Source: an uncultured Burkholderiales bacterium (GTDB lineage Bacteria; Pseudomonadota; Gammaproteobacteria; Burkholderiales; Burkholderiaceae). From it: a DNA stretch of 64,000 nt. The stretch spans positions 1 through 64,000 of the forward strand of contig CAMLJY010000019.1 of the NCBI GenBank assembly GCA_946480465.1, read 5' to 3'. Of the stretch, positions 55,423 to 64,000 are shown in pieces. Both the position numbers and the translations under genes were made by a program. The notes under the pieces are model-generated. The model worked only from the letters and a program-made list of their open reading frames with translations. It was not told the origin of the DNA and did not search any database. Each line of letters opens with the position of its first letter. The stretch's first letter is position 1.

Positions 55423-57474
55423 TCAGGCGGCGGGAGTGGCCGGGGCCGGCTCGGCGCCGTCGGCCGCACTGCCTTCGGCATCCGTGACGTCGATCGCCAG
55501 CGCCAGCGGCGCGGCGGCCTCTGTCTCGTCCTCCGCCTCGTCCTCGGCGGCCACTGCCTCGGCCGGCTCGTCCAGCCGCGCCAGCAGCGTGGCGTGCAAG
55601 TCGAGCGTCAGCAAGTCGGTGCCGGTCAGGCGCACGCGCACGTGCGTGCCGCGCGGCAGGCTGTCGCAGCCCAGGGCCTTGAAGACCAGCGGCAGCTTGT
55701 CCGCACGCACCAGGCCGTCCTTCAGCACAGCGGCGTCCAGCTCGGTGATGGCGTTCTGTTCCAGCCAGCGCAGCGCCCAGAAGCGTTCGATGCCGTGCTG
55801 GAAGTCGTTGTACGCGCCGTAGGCGGCGTCGAAGGACGAGATGACCGAGAACAGCGTCGCATCCTTGGGCTTGAAGGGGGCGGCCAGCGCGGCGGTGCGG
55901 CCGTGACGGGCGGCGGCGATGATCTGCCACTGGTTCACCAGGTCGACGTAGCGCCGCAGCGGCGAGGTGGCCCAGGTGTACTGCGCGACACCCATGCCGG
56001 CATGCGGCGCCGGCTTCACGCCCATGCGCACCTTGATGCCGGGCGCCAGGCTGGCTTGGCTGCGGTAGATGCCCGGCACGCCGCATTCGGCCAGCATCCC
56101 GCCCCAATGGCTGTTGGCGAGGATCATCGCCTCGGACACGATCAGGTCCAGCGGGGCGCCGCGGCGGCGTTCGGTGATCTGCACCGTCTCCGAGCCCTGC
56201 GGCTCGCCCTCGTTGCCGACGAGGCGGAAGTTGTAGTCCGGGCGGTTGAAGTTTTCCGGCTTGCCGCGCACCACCTCGCGCGCGGCCTTCAGGTGCTTTG
56301 CCAGGCGGAAGGTGAAGGCCAGCTCGGGCGCGAAAGCGTAGTCGGCCGGCGCCTCCCCCAGCAGGGCGGCTTCGGTGATGACGTCGTCCAGCTTGTCGTG
56401 CCGCAGGTTCGCGACGATCGGTACGCGCTCGACGCGGGTTTCGTGGCCTTGCGGCGCAAGCGTGGCTTCGTCGAAGCGGAAGTAGACGCTGACGGCCGGG
56501 CAGTCGCGCCCTTCGATCAGCGTGTAGGCCTGCACCACCTCGTCGGGCAGCATGGTGATCTTCCAGCCCGGCATGTAGACGGTGGACAGGCGATCGCGCG
56601 CGACCTTGTCCAGCGGCGAATCGGGCGTGATGGCCAGGCCGGGCGCTGCGATGTGCACGCCGAAGGTGACCGTGCCGGTCCCCAGGCCTCGCACCGACAG
56701 CGCGTCGTCGATCTCGGTCGTCGCGGAGTCGTCGATCGAGAAGGCCTGCACCTCGGCGAGCGGCAGCTCGTCCTTGATGGCGGGCGCCGCGAGCGCCGGG
56801 AAGCCGGTGCCCTTGGGGAACTGCTCGAACAGGAAGCGCCGCCAGTGGAACTGGTAGGCGGAATCGATCGCGCCGGCGCCCTTCAGCAGGTCCAGCGGCG
56901 CGCGCTGCGAGCGGCGTGCTGCTTCCACGACCGCCTTGTACTCGGGCCCGTTCTTGTCGGGCTTGAACAGGATGCGGTAGAGCTGCTCGCGCACCGGCGG
57001 GGGACAGCTGCCGGCCACCAGCTCGGTCGCCCACTGGTCGATCTGCGCGGCCAGCTGCTTCTTGCGCTCGATGGCCAGCAGCGCGGCCTTCACGATGTCT
57101 TCGGGCGCTTTCTTGAAGCGGCCCTTGCCGGCGCGCCGGAAGTAGTGGGGCGCCTCGAACAGCCGGAACAGCGCCGCGGCCAGGTGCTCGACGCCGGCGC
57201 CGGCGTCGAAGTAGTCGCGGGCCAGCTCGTCGAAGCCGAATTCGCCTTCGGGCGCGAATTCCCAGGCGAGGTCGAGGTCGATGTCGGCCGAAAGCGCCTG
57301 GGCGCGGGCGATCAGCTCGGCCGGCTGCGGCTTGTCGAAGCGCAGCAGCACGTTGGCGGATTTCACTTTGACGCGCTTGCCGGACTCCAGCTCGATCTGC
57401 ATCGAGGCCTCGGTGTCGGACATCACGCGGCCGGCGAGGAACTTGCCGGCGTCGTCGAACAGGGCGTAATTCAC
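55423..57474 (-). CDS. RNase II/VacB family 3'-5' exoribonuclease
   Basis: A 683-residue RNB-domain exoribonuclease. The catalytic stretch SIDDSATTEIDDALSV carries the metal-binding Asp cluster, followed by LSTVYMPGWKITMLP and YTWATSPLRRYVDLVNQWQ (in parts), where the Arg and Tyr positions of RNase II lie. The C-terminal tail is acidic and Ala/Glu-rich. It starts at GTG, sharing GTGA with the yqiA stop. Whether it is RNase II or RNase R is not settled; the lack of a basic C-terminal S1 extension favours RNase II-like. Confidence 0.9.
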   Translation of the reverse strand: MNYALFDDAGKFLAGRVMSDTEASMQIELESGKRVKVKSANVLLRFDKPQPAELIARAQALSADIDLDLAWEFAPEGEFGFDELARDYFDAGAGVEHLAAALFRLFEAPHYFRRAGKGRFKKAPEDIVKAALLAIERKKQLAAQIDQWATELVAGSCPPPVREQLYRILFKPDKNGPEYKAVVEAARRSQRAPLDLLKGAGAIDSAYQFHWRRFLFEQFPKGTGFPALAAPAIKDELPLAEVQAFSIDDSATTEIDDALSVRGLGTGTVTFGVHIAAPGLAITPDSPLDKVARDRLSTVYMPGWKITMLPDEVVQAYTLIEGRDCPAVSVYFRFDEATLAPQGHETRVERVPIVANLRHDKLDDVITEAALLGEAPADYAFAPELAFTFRLAKHLKAAREVVRGKPENFNRPDYNFRLVGNEGEPQGSETVQITERRRGAPLDLIVSEAMILANSHWGGMLAECGVPGIYRSQASLAPGIKVRMGVKPAPHAGMGVAQYTWATSPLRRYVDLVNQWQIIAAARHGRTAALAAPFKPKDATLFSVISSFDAAYGAYNDFQHGIERFWALRWLEQNAITELDAAVLKDGLVRADKLPLVFKALGCDSLPRGTHVRVRLTGTDLLTLDLHATLLARLDEPAEAVAAEDEAEDETEAAAPLALAIDVTDAEGSAADGAEPAPATPAA

Positions 57475-58091
57475 CCGGCCGATTGTCCCATTGCGGGGGC
57501 GTCGTCCGGTGCGAGCCCCAGTTGGCCGACTACCCAGGGCAGGTGATCGTCAAAATCGGACAGCGCATGGTCGCTGCCTTCCAGCAGGCGGATGCGGGCG
57601 CCGGCGTAGCGGGCGCACATCTCGCGCCAGTCCAGCAGCTCGTCACCCTTGGCGATGACGGCGGCGTAGCGCTCCGGCCGGCTGATGGCCGGTGGCGTCA
57701 GCGCGCGCAGTTCGTCGACGTGGCGGGGCTCGAAGTAGAAATGCTCTTCCGGACGGTGGTATTGGGTCTGGTCGCCGATGTACGCGGCCAGGTCGCGCGC
57801 CGGGTCGACGGCGGGATTGAGCAGCAGCGCCGGGCAGCCGACGGCCTCGGCCAGCACCGTGGCGTAGAAGCCGCCGAGCGAGCTGCCGGCAACCGCCATC
57901 CCGTCGAGCGGCCAGTCCTTCACCGTCGCGCGGATCAGCTCCCAGGCGGCGGCAGGCGAGGGCGGCAGCTGCGGGCACTGCCACTCCACGTCCGGCCGGT
58001 GCACCTGCAGCCAGGCGTGCAGGCGCCGTGCCTTGAAGGACGCCGGCGACGAGCGGAATCCATGCAGGTACAGCAGGCGCCGCGTCGCCAT
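57471..58091 (-). CDS. YqiA/YcfP family alpha/beta hydrolase (esterase)
   Basis: A 206-residue alpha/beta hydrolase. The N-terminal LLYLHGFRSSPASFKA oxyanion region, the nucleophile elbow VAGSSLGGFYATVLAE and a C-terminal LLEGSDHALSDFDDHL with the catalytic His fit the UPF0227/YqiA family. Substrate is unknown. The ATG at 58091 starts MATRRLLYLHGF. It is 10 bases after mpl and overlaps rnb by four bases, so the three are one transcript. Confidence 0.88.
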   Translation of the reverse strand: MATRRLLYLHGFRSSPASFKARRLHAWLQVHRPDVEWQCPQLPPSPAAAWELIRATVKDWPLDGMAVAGSSLGGFYATVLAEAVGCPALLLNPAVDPARDLAAYIGDQTQYHRPEEHFYFEPRHVDELRALTPPAISRPERYAAVIAKGDELLDWREMCARYAGARIRLLEGSDHALSDFDDHLPWVVGQLGLAPDDAPAMGQSAG

Positions 58092-58101
58092 CGCGCCCCT
58101 G

Positions 58102-59454
58102 TCAGCCACCCAGCGCGGCCAGCAGCTTGCCGTGGATGCCGCCGAAGCCGCCGTTGCTCATCACCAGCACGTGGTCGCCGGGCTTCGCGGCCTTGGCGAT
58201 GGCCGCGACCAGCTTGTCGACGCTGTCCTCGACCACGGCCTGCACGCCCATCGGCGCCAGCGCCTCGGCGGCGTCCCAGCCGTAGTTGCCTTGCAGGCAG
58301 AAGCTGAGGTCGGCCTCTTCCAGGGCCCAGGGCAGCTGCGCCTTCATCGCGCCCAGCTTCATCGTGTTGCTGCGGGGCTCGAACACCGCCAGGATGCGCG
58401 CCGGGCCGACCTTGCGGCGCAGCCCGTCGACCGTCGTGCGCATGGCCGTCGGGTGGTGGGCGAAGTCGTCGTAGACCTTGATGCCGCGCGCCTCGCCGCG
58501 CAGTTCAAGCCGGCGGCGCACGCCGGTGAAGCCGGCCAGCGCGGCGGCGGCGGCGTCGGCGGCAACCCCGGCATGTTCGGCCGCGCCGATGGTTGCCAGC
58601 GCATTCATCTGGTTGTGCTCGCCGATCAGCGACCAGTCGACACGGCCGACTTTCAGGCTGCCCCGCAGCACGTCGAAGGCATGCGGCTCGCCGCGCGCCC
58701 GCAAGGCGCCCGGCTCTTCCTTGCGCGCGCCGAAGCGCTGCACTTCGCTCCAGCAGCCGCGCGCCAGCACGCGGGCCAGTGCTTCGTCGCGGCCGTTGAC
58801 GACCAGGCGGCCACTGGCCGGCACCGTGCGAACCAGGTGGTGGAACTGGGTCTCGATGGCGGCCAGGTCCGGGAAGATGTCCGCGTGGTCGTACTCGAGG
58901 TTGTTCAGGATCGCGGTGCGGGGGCGGTAGTGCACGAACTTGCTGCGCTTGTCGAAGAAGGCGCTGTCGTACTCATCGGCCTCGATGACGAAGTGCCGGC
59001 CGGCCCCGAGCCGGGCCGAGATGCCGAAGTTCTGCGGGACGCCGCCGATCAGGAAGCCGGGCTGCAGTCCGGCGGCCTCGAGCACCCAGGCCAGCATCGC
59101 GGTCGTCGTCGTCTTGCCGTGCGTGCCGGCTACGGCGAGCACGTGCCGGCCGGGCAGCACCTCGTCGGCCAGCCACTGCGGTCCGCTGGTGAAGCGCGCG
59201 CCGGCGTCGAGGATGGCCTCCATCAGCGGGTTGCCGCGCGTCACGACGTTGCCGACGACGAACAGGTCGGGCTGCAGGGCGAGTTGTTCAGCGCCGTAGC
59301 CTTCGATCAGTTCGATGCCCAGCGTGCGCAGCTGGTCGCTCATCGGCGGGTAGACGTTGGCGTCGCAGCCGGTCACCCGGTGGCCGGCCTCGCGCGCGAT
59401 CGCGGCCAGCCCGCCCATGAAGGTGCCGCAGATGCCGAGGATGTGGATGTGCAT
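58102..59454 (-). CDS. mpl: UDP-N-acetylmuramate:L-alanyl-gamma-D-glutamyl-meso-diaminopimelate ligase
   Basis: Recycles the peptidoglycan tripeptide by joining it to UDP-MurNAc. The product is 450 residues. The N-terminal MHIHILGICGTFMGGLAAIAR, the ATP loop VAGTHGKTTTTAM, DEYDSAFFDKRSKFVHY with the substrate-binding region, and YDDFAHHPTA are diagnostic of Mpl versus MurC. The ATG at 59454 has a TAGAAT box ten bases upstream and a C-run instead of a ribosome-binding site. Confidence 0.95.
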   Translation of the reverse strand: MHIHILGICGTFMGGLAAIAREAGHRVTGCDANVYPPMSDQLRTLGIELIEGYGAEQLALQPDLFVVGNVVTRGNPLMEAILDAGARFTSGPQWLADEVLPGRHVLAVAGTHGKTTTTAMLAWVLEAAGLQPGFLIGGVPQNFGISARLGAGRHFVIEADEYDSAFFDKRSKFVHYRPRTAILNNLEYDHADIFPDLAAIETQFHHLVRTVPASGRLVVNGRDEALARVLARGCWSEVQRFGARKEEPGALRARGEPHAFDVLRGSLKVGRVDWSLIGEHNQMNALATIGAAEHAGVAADAAAAALAGFTGVRRRLELRGEARGIKVYDDFAHHPTAMRTTVDGLRRKVGPARILAVFEPRSNTMKLGAMKAQLPWALEEADLSFCLQGNYGWDAAEALAPMGVQAVVEDSVDKLVAAIAKAAKPGDHVLVMSNGGFGGIHGKLLAALGG

Positions 59455-59464
59455 AAGGGGGCGG

Positions 59465-59470
59465 ATTCTA
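59465..59470 (-). promoter_or_regulatory. Candidate -10 box for mpl
   Basis: On the minus strand TAGAAT is followed by ten bases (CCGCCCCCTT) and the mpl ATG. The transcript would have a leader of only a few bases. The rest of the 227-base gap to the next gene (59455-59681) is GC-rich with small palindromes and shows no gene. Confidence 0.4.
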
Positions 59471-59681
59471 GAAGTGCGCCCCTGCGCCGCGGCGCTTGCC
59501 CCAGGCGCCGTACCGCGCGCGGCGCGGCCCTCGCCCGGGACTTGCCGCGGCGCTCCCGGCCTGCCCGACTGACTGTCCGGTGGGGCTGCAGGTGCCGGGC
59601 TTCACCTTTCGGAATGAACAGGGCGAGGCCGTGCCGCAGGCTGGATTCCTGTGGCTGGACGGCAAGGCAGACGGCCAGGGG

Positions 59682-60511
59682 TCAGGCATCCAGGCTTTGG
59701 CGCGCCGACCATTCCTGGCCGGGCGCGAGCTGCACCGGGCGGCCGATGCAGGCGGCTTCGATGCAAAGCATCTGCAGCCAGCCGTCGTCCGGCAGGTCCG
59801 GCAGGTCGCGGGACTTGTCCGGCCCCGGGTTCCAGACTACGGCGTCGTCGAAGCCCTCGGCTTCGATGGACATGCGGCCGAAGGCCGTGCTCAGCGCCAG
59901 CGGCTCGCGCACGTCGAAATAGATGCGGTCGATCTCGCCGGAGAAGCCCTGGGGGTCGATCTCCTGCCGATGCTCCTGGCCGCTGACCGAGTCGAGGTAG
60001 TGCGTGCCATACAGGCCGGACAGGCGGGCGCGCCGCACGTCGTCGCAGCGCAGGTAGGTGTGCAAGGCCGTCGTGAAGCTGAAAGGCGTGTCGCCGGTGT
60101 TCGTCACCGCCAGTTCGACGTCCAGCCGCAGGCCCGACAGGCTGAGGCTCAATTCCGCCTCGAAGCGGTGGGGCCAAAGCGCGCGGGTCTCGTCATCGTC
60201 TGTCAGGCGCAGCACGCCGATGGCGGCGCCGGCGCGCTCGTGGCCTTCGGCCCATTGCCAGGGGCGGGTGCGGGCGAAGCCGTGGCGCGGTCCGTCGCCG
60301 CGGCGGTTGAATTGCGGAAAAACCACCGGGATGCCGCCCCGGACGGCTTGGCCGGGCCCCGCGGCGGTCTGCGGCGACAGGTACAGCCGCTCGACGTCCC
60401 CAGCCGGGATCCAGGACACGATGTGACCGCCGTGCAGCAGCACCGTGGCCTCGGCGCCATCCGGCGCACGCAGCCGCATCGCCGGCTGGCCCAGGGCTTG
60501 GATGGCTTCGA

Positions 60512-60515
<4 letters not shown>
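59682..60515 (-). CDS. D-hexose-6-phosphate mutarotase-like protein
   Basis: A 277-residue aldose-1-epimerase-superfamily protein of the YeaD type, acting on glucose-6-phosphate-like sugars. Seen are [11 protein letters not shown] and [23 protein letters not shown] in sequence (short parts), [17 protein letters not shown] with a conserved His, and [17 protein letters not shown] near the C-terminus. Its start ATG overlaps the stop of hemL (60512-60515), an unusual partner with no clear metabolic link. Confidence 0.87.
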
Positions 60516-61801
<1,286 letters not shown>

Positions 61802-61824
61802 GGTGTTCTCGGCCGTCGGCGCGG

Positions 61825-62784
61825 TCAGTGGACGCGGCGCTGCGCGCCCTTGCTCTTGGGTTCGGCCGGCGGCTCGGGCTCGGGTGCGGCTTCGGCCTCG
61901 CCTCCTTCGCCTTCCTCGACCGGCGGCATGGCCCAGAAGAAGCGATCCGGCAGCACGCCCCCCATGCCCGGGCGGAAGCCGGCATCCAGGCTCTGGTCCA
62001 TGAAGGCCAGCGCCTCGCCGACGGCAGCCTGCAGTTCGCTGCCGGAGGACACCAGCGCCGCCAGCGCGGCCGACAGCGTGTCGCCGGCGCCCACGAAGCT
62101 GGTCTCGAACATCTCGAACTTCTCGCCCGTCAGCGCGCCCTGGGGCGAGGCGAGCACGTTGTCGATGTACTGCTCGGTCCCCTTGGTCGGCAGCATGATG
62201 CCCGTCACCAGCACGAAGCGCGTGCCGCGCTCACCGGCGGCCACCGCCAGTTCGCGTGCCGAGGCGGGGCGCTCGCTGTCCCACTCCGGCAGCAGGAAGT
62301 CGGTGAGCGTCTTGTGGTTGCCGACCAGCACCTCGGTGGCCGGCAGGATCAGCTCGCGGAAGGCCTCCAGGTAGGGCTGGGCGATGTCGTCCTCGAGCCA
62401 GCCCAGATTCGGCAAATACGACACCACCGGGATGTCCGGGTAGTCCGACAGGATCTCCGCAATGGCGCTGACGCCCTCGGCCGTGCCAAGAAATCCGATC
62501 TTCCAGCCGACGACCGTGATGTCTTCCAGGATCGTGCGCGCCTGTTCGACGATAACGTCGGGGTCGATCGGGTGCTGGTCGAACACCTCGGCCGAGTCGC
62601 GCAGCAGCACGCTGGTGGTGATGGGCAGGGCGTGCGCGCCCATCGCGGCCAGGGTCGCCACGTCGCAGGCCAGGCCGCCGGCACCCGAGGGATCGGCGGC
62701 GTTGACGCACATGACGCAGGCAGGCGCCGGCGCGTCCTGCAAGTCTTCGACGGGGGGCTCGCCGGGGGTGGCGTCTGCGTTCAT
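61825..62784 (-). CDS. thiD: ThiD-like hydroxymethylpyrimidine/phosphomethylpyrimidine kinase
   Basis: A 319-residue ribokinase-superfamily kinase of ThiD type, with [21 protein letters not shown] at the N-terminus (seen in parts) and [16 protein letters not shown]. The canonical ThiD motif GTGCTLS is [12 protein letters not shown] here, with Asp235 in place of Cys, as in ribokinases. The N-terminus is extended by about 22 residues and the C-terminal 30 residues are acidic and Pro-rich. It could be an HMP kinase, a divergent bifunctional ThiD or a pyridoxal kinase relative. No other thiamine genes are in the window. Confidence 0.8.
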   Translation of the reverse strand: MNADATPGEPPVEDLQDAPAPACVMCVNAADPSGAGGLACDVATLAAMGAHALPITTSVLLRDSAEVFDQHPIDPDVIVEQARTILEDITVVGWKIGFLGTAEGVSAIAEILSDYPDIPVVSYLPNLGWLEDDIAQPYLEAFRELILPATEVLVGNHKTLTDFLLPEWDSERPASARELAVAAGERGTRFVLVTGIMLPTKGTEQYIDNVLASPQGALTGEKFEMFETSFVGAGDTLSAALAALVSSGSELQAAVGEALAFMDQSLDAGFRPGMGGVLPDRFFWAMPPVEEGEGGEAEAAPEPEPPAEPKSKGAQRRVH

Positions 62785-62815
62785 GGGGCTTGTCGGTGAT
62801 TGCCCGAGGCGTAAC

Positions 62816-62828
62816 GTGAAGGCTTCAC
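62816..62828. promoter_or_regulatory. Palindrome between thiD and rubredoxin
   Basis: GTGAAG-G-CTTCAC is a perfect 13-base palindrome about 30 bases upstream of the thiD start in the 158-base divergent region. It could bind a dimeric regulator or be a small hairpin in the thiD leader. No THI-box (TPP riboswitch) features were found. Confidence 0.45.
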
Positions 62829-62877
62829 ATAACCTCGAGAATGAATTGAAGAATGTGGTGCATGTGCCTACGAGTCC

Positions 62878-62924
62878 TTGTATTTCTGGTTACCCGCGTG
62901 GCTACAATGCCCGCTTCATTGTAG
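62878..62924 (+). promoter_or_regulatory. Rubredoxin promoter with overlapping inverted repeat
   Basis: TTGTAT (62878-62883) and TACAAT (62903-62908), 19 bases apart, form a fair promoter. CTACAATG (62902-62909) and CATTGTAG (62917-62924) are a perfect eight-base inverted repeat around seven bases that covers the -10 box and the expected transcription start. That layout suits a repressor. Confidence 0.5.
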
Positions 62925-62942
62925 TGAAGCCACCCCTTGACC

Positions 62943-63116
62943 GTGACCGAATCGCGCACCTGGATGTGCCTCATCTGCGGCTGGATCTATGACGAAGCAG
63001 CCGGCGATCCCGAACACGGCATCCCTCCAGGCACCGCCTGGGCGGCCGTTCCGATGAACTGGACCTGCCCCGAGTGCGGCGCGCGCAAGGAGGATTTCGA
63101 GATGGTGCAGATCTGA
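62943..63116 (+). CDS. Rubredoxin
   Basis: A 57-residue one-iron electron carrier. The iron ligands are Cys9 and Cys12 in MCLICG and Cys42 and Cys45 in TCPECG. The conserved middle DPEHGIPPGTAW is present. The start is GTG at 62943; TTG at 62937 is in frame and also possible. It precedes pilG by 62 bases on the same strand, a frequent arrangement in betaproteobacteria, but no functional link to pili is known. Confidence 0.95.
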   Translation: MTESRTWMCLICGWIYDEAAGDPEHGIPPGTAWAAVPMNWTCPECGARKEDFEMVQI

Positions 63117-63178
63117 GCGGCGCTGCCGATAACCCAGTGAACACTAGCTCCTGGCTGGACTGATAGGAGAACGCTGCG

Positions 63179-63607
63179 GTGGAGATTCCAGTGCCAGAAG
63201 TGGCGACTGCCGGGACCCGGGTGCTGGTCATCGACGACAGCAACACCATTCGGCGTTCGGCCGAGATCTTCCTGCGCCAGGGCGGCCACGAGGTGGTGCT
63301 GGCCGAGGATGGCTTCGACGCCCTAGCCAAGGTCAACGACCACGACCCGCAACTGATCTTCTGCGACATCCTGATGCCTCGGCTCGACGGCTACCAGACC
63401 TGCGCGATCATCAAGCGCAATCCGCGCTTCGCCCACGTGCCGGTGATCATGCTGTCGTCCAAGGACGGCCTGTTCGACAAGGCGCGTGGCCGCATGGTCG
63501 GCTCGGAGGAATACCTGACCAAGCCCTTCACGAAGGACCAGCTGCTGCGCGCGGTGCAGCAGTTCAGCCGCCCGGTGACGCCGGGTGCGCTCCATCCACA
63601 ACCATGA
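63179..63607 (+). CDS. pilG: PilG-type twitching motility response regulator
   Basis: A 142-residue stand-alone CheY-like receiver. VLVIDDSNTIRRSAE supplies the acidic pocket, LIFCDILMPRLDGYQ the phospho-acceptor Asp, and YLTKPFTKDQLL the conserved Lys. The 15-residue N-terminal extension is usual for PilG. The start is GTG with GGAG about nine bases upstream. Together with pilH it starts a Pil-Chp chemosensory operon that would control type IV pilus extension and retraction. Confidence 0.92.
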   Translation: MEIPVPEVATAGTRVLVIDDSNTIRRSAEIFLRQGGHEVVLAEDGFDALAKVNDHDPQLIFCDILMPRLDGYQTCAIIKRNPRFAHVPVIMLSSKDGLFDKARGRMVGSEEYLTKPFTKDQLLRAVQQFSRPVTPGALHPQP

Positions 63608-63647
63608 CGCCCCATTCCTGCGGCGCCTGAACGGGGGAAGTGCTGCC

Positions 63648-64000
63648 ATGCCCGTCCAAAAGATCCTGCTGGTCGACGATTCGAAGACCGAACTCCACTT
63701 CCTGTCCGAGCTGCTGACCAAGCGCGGCTACAGCGTGCGCACCGCCGAAAGCGGCGAGGAAGCCATGCGCCGGCTGGGCGAGGAGAAGCCCGACCTGATC
63801 CTGATGGACGTCGTCATGCCGGGCCAGAACGGTTTCCAGCTCACGCGCACCATCACGCGCGACCCGCGCTTCACCGACGTGCCGGTGATCATGTGCACCA
63901 GCAAGAACCAGGAGACCGACCGGGTCTGGGGCATGCGCCAGGGCGCAAAGGACTATGTCGTGAAGCCGGTGGTGCCTGAAGAGCTGATCGCGAAGATCAA
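63648..64000 (+). CDS. pilH: PilH-type response regulator (truncated by window edge)
   Basis: The first 117 residues of a CheY-like receiver run to the end of the window. ILLVDDSKTELHFLSELL, LILMDVVMPGQNGFQLTR with the phospho-acceptor Asp, and KDYVVKPVVPEEL with the conserved Lys are intact. The spacing and order after pilG match PilH. The start is the ATG at 63648 with GGGGGAAG upstream. pilI and pilJ would be expected beyond the right edge. Confidence 0.92.
   Translation, partial: MPVQKILLVDDSKTELHFLSELLTKRGYSVRTAESGEEAMRRLGEEKPDLILMDVVMPGQNGFQLTRTITRDPRFTDVPVIMCTSKNQETDRVWGMRQGAKDYVVKPVVPEELIAKI

Noticed and set aside
54637..57546. 969-codon plus-strand open frame opposite tonB and rnb
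   Set aside because: Antisense shadow of two well-supported genes; no domain or ribosome-binding site.
62785..62942. TPP riboswitch upstream of the thiD-like gene
   Set aside because: The conserved CUGAGA and related THI-box elements are not visible; only short palindromes are present.

Overview
The window is a gene-dense stretch of chromosome from a GC-rich betaproteobacterium, most likely a Burkholderiales member of the Rubrivivax/Leptothrix/Caldimonas type. This rests on protein character and gene order, not on a search. Supporting blocks are LysM-dprA-smg beside def-fmt, a DUF1631 protein, zinc-ribbon DUF3426-prmA-accC-accB, LysR-DUF2917, and thiD-hemL next to rubredoxin-pilG-pilH. There are 66 coding features, the first and last truncated by the window edges. 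I see no tRNA, rRNA, CRISPR array, insertion sequence, prophage or integrase. No intergenic gap exceeds 300 bases.

Layout. 1-10.4 kb, almost all minus strand: central carbon metabolism (pyk, maeB, pgk), an AzlC/AzlD exporter pair, a GIN-domain envelope protein, a small lipoprotein, htpX, fmt and def. 10.5-13.5 kb, plus: LysM protein, dprA, smg. 13.5-20.5 kb, minus: DUF1631 protein, secF, secD, yajC and a thioredoxin-TPR co-chaperone. 20.6-26.4 kb, plus: purE-purK-sua5, then two SGNH/GDSL-type lipoproteins and an OmpW-like porin. 26.4-28.2 kb, minus: SemiSWEET and dacB. 28.2-32.8 kb, plus: tsaB-rimI-uracil-DNA glycosylase and a PAS/GGDEF/[13 protein letters not shown] protein. 32.9-45.3 kb, mixed strands: glmU, two lipoproteins, ttcA-folB-pteridine reductase, a MidA-like methyltransferase, cca, slt, a GST, LysR, DUF2917 and TfoX proteins. 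45.4-46.0 kb: 5-formyl-THF cyclo-ligase. 46.0-62.8 kb, a long minus run: ompW, pfkB, DUF3426, prmA, accC, accB, tlpA, an unknown protein, mtgA, aroE, tonB, rnb, yqiA, mpl, a sugar-phosphate mutarotase, hemL, thiD. 62.9-64.0 kb, plus: rubredoxin, pilG, pilH.

How the genes work together. Most loci are housekeeping: lower glycolysis and pyruvate/malate exchange, protein N-terminal maturation (fmt/def), Sec export, purine synthesis, t6A tRNA modification (sua5 and tsaB), cell-wall synthesis and recycling (glmU, dacB, slt, mtgA, mpl), folate and pterin chemistry (folB, the reductase, cyclo-ligase), fatty-acid initiation (accBC) and the start of a twitching-motility signalling operon. Four-base stop/start overlaps mark tightly coupled pairs: purE/purK, dacB/SemiSWEET, tsaB/rimI, folB/ttcA, the unknown gene/tlpA, yqiA/rnb and hemL/mutarotase.

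No large novel system is evident. The points most worth checking are: an SGNH lipoprotein whose block I lacks the usual GDS serine, beside a canonical paralogue that follows a TetR-style palindrome; a probable catalytically dead nucleotidyltransferase-fold protein upstream of tlpA; a GGDEF protein with a ruined EAL domain; a ThiD-like kinase with Asp in place of the usual Cys; a recurring -10 box exactly six bases from the start codon at three unrelated genes, suggesting leaderless mRNAs; and a 199-base antisense overlap between a DUF2917 gene and a TfoX-like gene.
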